A stretch of 64,000 bases of DNA, taken from the NCBI RefSeq assembly GCF_018219155.1, contig NZ_CP056123.1:1931505-1995504 (forward strand), read 5' to 3'. Source of the DNA: Moritella sp. 24. GTDB taxonomy: Bacteria; Pseudomonadota; Gammaproteobacteria; Enterobacterales; Moritellaceae. Under the pieces are notes generated by a model. The model saw only the letters and a list, made by a program, of their open reading frames with translations. It was not told where the DNA came from and did not search any database. A program made the position numbers and the translations under genes. The first letter of the stretch is position 1, and every line of letters begins with the position of its first letter. Of this stretch, positions 61,423 through 64,000 are shown piece after piece.

Positions 61423-62460
61423 ATGAACAAAAAATTAACTAATCAGGAATTGGAAGCTCGAGTCAAAGAGCTAGAAAATAAAGCGGGCCTTTTACAGCAG
61501 CAGCTTGATCTCGCTAACCAAATAACAACTGAAAGGTTAAAGTCGACACAATTATTACAGGCCTTAGTTGATGCGATTCCGAGCCCGCTTTATTATAAAA
61601 ATACACAGGGTATATTTCAACAGTGTAACGATGCATTTGCACAGACAATATTGGGCATAGAAAAAGAAGATATTATTAATAAATCACTGTTCGATTTAGG
61701 GGATTCTATACCAACTGAATTGGCTGAAATCTATCACGCTAAAGATTTGTTATTACTTAAAAACCCAGGTAAACAAACCTATGAGACATCAGTGAAATGT
61801 GCCGATGGTTCTATCCGTATATTTACGTTTTATAAAGCGTCTGTGCTTGATGATAAACAACAAATTATCGGAATTGTTGGGGTTATGCTTGATGTATCTG
61901 AGTTAAAAAATAAAAAACGCGAATTGAAAGAGAACAACCGCCGATTAGAAATGTGTTCATTAACGGACCCGCTAACAGGTTTGTATAATCGACGTAAATT
62001 CAGCACTGTCTTTCCGGAAAGCTTACGTGTAGTCGAACGTCATAACCGCTTATTAAATTTTGCAATTATCGATATAGATAATTTTAAACAGTTTAATGAT
62101 AATTATGGTCATCTAGCAGGTGATAATGCGCTTGTCATCATTTCTAATCTGTTAAAAAATAAACTATTACGCGCAGATGATTATATATTCCGGCTCGGTG
62201 GTGAAGAGTTCGGCTTGTTATTTTATGCAGATGATGATATTGCCGCATCGAGGTTTGCCGATGATATTAGACTTGCAGTGCAAGCTCTTGGTATACCGCA
62301 CAAGGCCAATAATGGTTATGGTTGTGTGACGATATCATTAGGGATGGTGACGATTAAGCATTCAAATAAAGATATGCTTACGCTATATGAAATGGCCGAT
62401 AGTTTATTGTATAAAGTGAAAGAGACAGGTAAGAATCAGATATTAACAAAGCTTGTTTAA
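61423..62460 (+). CDS. PAS-GGDEF diguanylate cyclase
   Basis: A 345-residue cytoplasmic cyclase: an N-terminal coiled coil (1-45), a PAS domain (about 48-165, with a PAC-like QIIGIVGVMLDVSE end) and a GGDEF domain with active site GGEEF (259-263). The inhibitory site RxxD is present (RADD, about 250-253), so product feedback is expected. It makes cyclic-di-GMP, opposing the two HD-GYP enzymes of the window. Confidence 0.9.
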   Translation: MNKKLTNQELEARVKELENKAGLLQQQLDLANQITTERLKSTQLLQALVDAIPSPLYYKNTQGIFQQCNDAFAQTILGIEKEDIINKSLFDLGDSIPTELAEIYHAKDLLLLKNPGKQTYETSVKCADGSIRIFTFYKASVLDDKQQIIGIVGVMLDVSELKNKKRELKENNRRLEMCSLTDPLTGLYNRRKFSTVFPESLRVVERHNRLLNFAIIDIDNFKQFNDNYGHLAGDNALVIISNLLKNKLLRADDYIFRLGGEEFGLLFYADDDIAASRFADDIRLAVQALGIPHKANNGYGCVTISLGMVTIKHSNKDMLTLYEMADSLLYKVKETGKNQILTKLV

Positions 62461-62484
62461 GGCGCACTGACCCTAAACAAGCTT
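62449..62484. terminator. Hairpin over the end of the cyclase gene
   Basis: AAGCTTGTTTAAGG pairs with CCCTAAACAAGCTT with one mismatch. It overlaps the cyclase stop codon and separates it from the convergent phosphatase gene. Confidence 0.5.
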
Positions 62485-62508
62485 GATATTGGCTTTAATC
62501 AAATTGAT

Positions 62509-64000
62509 TTACAGTAATGCATCAACCATTTTTTGATTTAACTCAACATGGTGCTGCATGGTCGAGAATTTTTTCGTTATATTCTCAGGGCCAAACGCAT
62601 AGACAGGTACAGGCGCGGCTGTGTGTGTACCCGTTCCCCAAACAACATTTTGAGATGCGCCTAATACTCGCCCAATTAAGTTAGCGTGCACTTCATCGCC
62701 ATAAACAAAGAACTCTTTGAAGTCATTTACCTTTGGAAATTCTTTTGCGCTAAGGTATTTATGCCCTTCAACATAGAATTCATTTTCTTCTCGTAAGCTC
62801 ACTGGTGTTGCTTGCTCGGCTGTCACTTTAAATACGCTGTAGCTGTTGATTGCATCAGCCCATTGTTGGCCCGTTGTATCTGTGAAGTCCCAATCTGCAT
62901 TGACTTTATCCATCATTGCATAGAAAGTACCGCTTTGAGCGTAAAGTTTATCAAGTTGTGAAAGAGCACCAAAGTTGAAGTTTGGCTTGTATTCTTTACC
63001 TTGCATGCCATTGCCCGTTAAGTGCTCTGCTGCAGGTAAATCGTTACGTGAATAACTGAACCCGAAGCTACCTGTTTCATGATCGGCGGTGATAACGACA
63101 AGTGTGTCATCACGATCTTTTACCCATTCATAAACTGCGGCTACGGCTTCATCAAACTTGATTAACTCATGTAACATCCAACCTGCATCGTTCACGTGAC
63201 CTGCCCAGTCAATCTGACCACCTTCAATCATTAAGAAGAAACCATCTTCATCTTTAGACAGTACATCCAATGCTTTTATGGTCATGTCTCGTAATGAGGG
63301 TTGTGTACAGCTGTTATCTTTTGTGCAGGCAGTATAAGCAATACCGTCAGCCATTCCTGAGTTGGCAAATAAACCGAGTAACTTAGTGCTGTCTGATGCT
63401 GCAAGTTGGTCTTTATCAAATGCGAGACTGTAGCCGTATTGATCTTTCGCTTCTAATAGCAAGTTACGTTGGTCTTTACGTTTTGATTTTTTATAAACGC
63501 TATCAGGTGCGCCTAATGCAGCCATTTGGTTACGGTTTACTTGGTTTGTTTTTATATCAGACGGTAGGAAGAAACGTGCACCGCCTGATAGCATTACATC
63601 GACATTACCTGAAGCGATAAGTTGTTCTGCAATTTGAGCTTCGTATGAGCGGTGTGGTTGATGAGCTGCGAATGCAGCGGGCGTTGCATGAGTAATACGT
63701 GTATCAGAAACCAGTCCTGTTGCTTTCCCTTGTGCTTTGGCTTTCTCTAAGATGGTTTCAACAATATTCCCTTGATTGTCTAAACCGATCATTTCAGAGC
63801 CTGATGCAACACCGGTTGCCAGTTGCGTTGCCGAACAAGCTGAATCAACGACAAGGCTGCCAGTGCTTCCGTAAGGGGCGTTTAATGACAGACCCATTTG
63901 ACCAGCATCTGCAAATGTTGATAAAGCTGTTTTATTGTTCTTTTCGTTGTAGATAGAAAGGGGAGCTCGTTGTGCATACTCTTCTAGTAGGCCAACTTGC
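62509..64000 (-). CDS. Alkaline phosphatase, truncated at the window edge
   Basis: The frame stays open to the last base, so the N-terminus lies beyond the window. The visible 497 residues start with VGLLEEYAQRAPLSIY, then STFADAGQMG, the active-site serine in VDSACSATQLATG, metal-binding IEGGQIDWAGH, and TADHETGSFGF, with a C-terminal GTHTAAPVPVYAFGP. It is of the Vibrio/marine PhoA type, secreted, acting on phosphomonoesters. The internal ATG at 63897 is not the true start. Confidence 0.92.
   Translation of the reverse strand, partial: QVGLLEEYAQRAPLSIYNEKNNKTALSTFADAGQMGLSLNAPYGSTGSLVVDSACSATQLATGVASGSEMIGLDNQGNIVETILEKAKAQGKATGLVSDTRITHATPAAFAAHQPHRSYEAQIAEQLIASGNVDVMLSGGARFFLPSDIKTNQVNRNQMAALGAPDSVYKKSKRKDQRNLLLEAKDQYGYSLAFDKDQLAASDSTKLLGLFANSGMADGIAYTACTKDNSCTQPSLRDMTIKALDVLSKDEDGFFLMIEGGQIDWAGHVNDAGWMLHELIKFDEAVAAVYEWVKDRDDTLVVITADHETGSFGFSYSRNDLPAAEHLTGNGMQGKEYKPNFNFGALSQLDKLYAQSGTFYAMMDKVNADWDFTDTTGQQWADAINSYSVFKVTAEQATPVSLREENEFYVEGHKYLSAKEFPKVNDFKEFFVYGDEVHANLIGRVLGASQNVVWGTGTHTAAPVPVYAFGPENITKKFSTMQHHVELNQKMVDALL

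Noticed and set aside
63895-63897. ATG 63897 as the alkaline phosphatase start
   Set aside because: Conserved family sequence continues upstream in frame to the window edge, so the gene is truncated rather than starting here.

Overview
The window reads as one contiguous stretch of an AT-rich chromosome from a marine gammaproteobacterium. The evidence for this is the enterobacterial/Vibrio-type gene set (ydbH-ynbE-ydbL, yajD, yidA, feoABC, murQ, a Vibrio-type alkaline phosphatase, a VolA/Pla-1-type lipase), several MSHA-type prepilins, and operator sequences matching the gamma-type FNR, Fur, TyrR and FadR regulators. The gene mix would fit Moritella, Shewanella or Psychromonas; that placement is inference. 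No insertion sequence, prophage, CRISPR array or rRNA was seen. One tRNA-Ser(UGA) is present.

Layout. 0-2.6 kb: an operon of two tandem DUF1538 membrane proteins, a PII-like protein and a CBS-domain protein behind a textbook FNR-dependent promoter. 2.7-4.0 kb: an NSS-family sodium symporter with a TyrR-like box upstream. 4.5-12.4 kb: a branched-chain amino acid catabolic operon (leucine dehydrogenase, E1 alpha, E1 beta, E2, fused isobutyryl-CoA mutase). 12.4-12.8 kb: a small free-standing transcription unit with a 27-codon ORF. 13-25 kb: a GNAT enzyme, three dispersed MSHA-like pilins, two HD-GYP proteins, a eukaryotic-type (HIS6) HisA, a DUF547 protein, an outer-membrane beta-barrel, YajD, a metallopeptidase and a zinc-ribbon protein. 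25-28.2 kb: ydbH-ynbE-ydbL (envelope lipid homeostasis). 28.3-31.7 kb: an aromatic amino acid permease with two TyrR boxes, and an ABC exporter. 31.8-34.6 kb: feoABC with an FNR site and an overlapping Fur box. 34.8-37.5 kb: NnrS, an ArsR regulator and an RpoS-like sigma factor. 37.6-41.1 kb: an unknown periplasmic protein and a surface lipase with a FadR-like site. 41.7-45.6 kb: a P-loop kinase, a chromate transporter, and a three-gene operon (BtuF-like protein, Cys-rich CWC/DUF5522 protein, PP-loop ATPase). 45.7-48.2 kb: a fourth pilin and a secreted trypsin-like protease with a translationally coupled partner. 48.4-64 kb: mostly housekeeping and accessory genes (ASCH protein, cold-shock protein, SlyB-like lipoprotein, peptide deformylase, CSD-membrane fusion, YidA, MATE, Fe-dependent alcohol dehydrogenase, FKBP, MurQ, ExeM-like nuclease, PAS-GGDEF cyclase) and a truncated alkaline phosphatase at the right edge.

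Themes. Anaerobic/iron control links the first operon and feo through two FNR promoters of the same geometry. Amino acid uptake and catabolism dominate 2.7-12.4 kb and recur at 28-29.5 kb. Cyclic-di-GMP turnover (two HD-GYP, one GGDEF) and surface pilins recur through the window. The most promising under-described units are the DUF1538/PII/CBS operon, the BtuF-like/CWC-DUF5522/PP-loop operon, the bacterial HIS6-type isomerase, and the small RNA/peptide locus at 12.5-12.8 kb.
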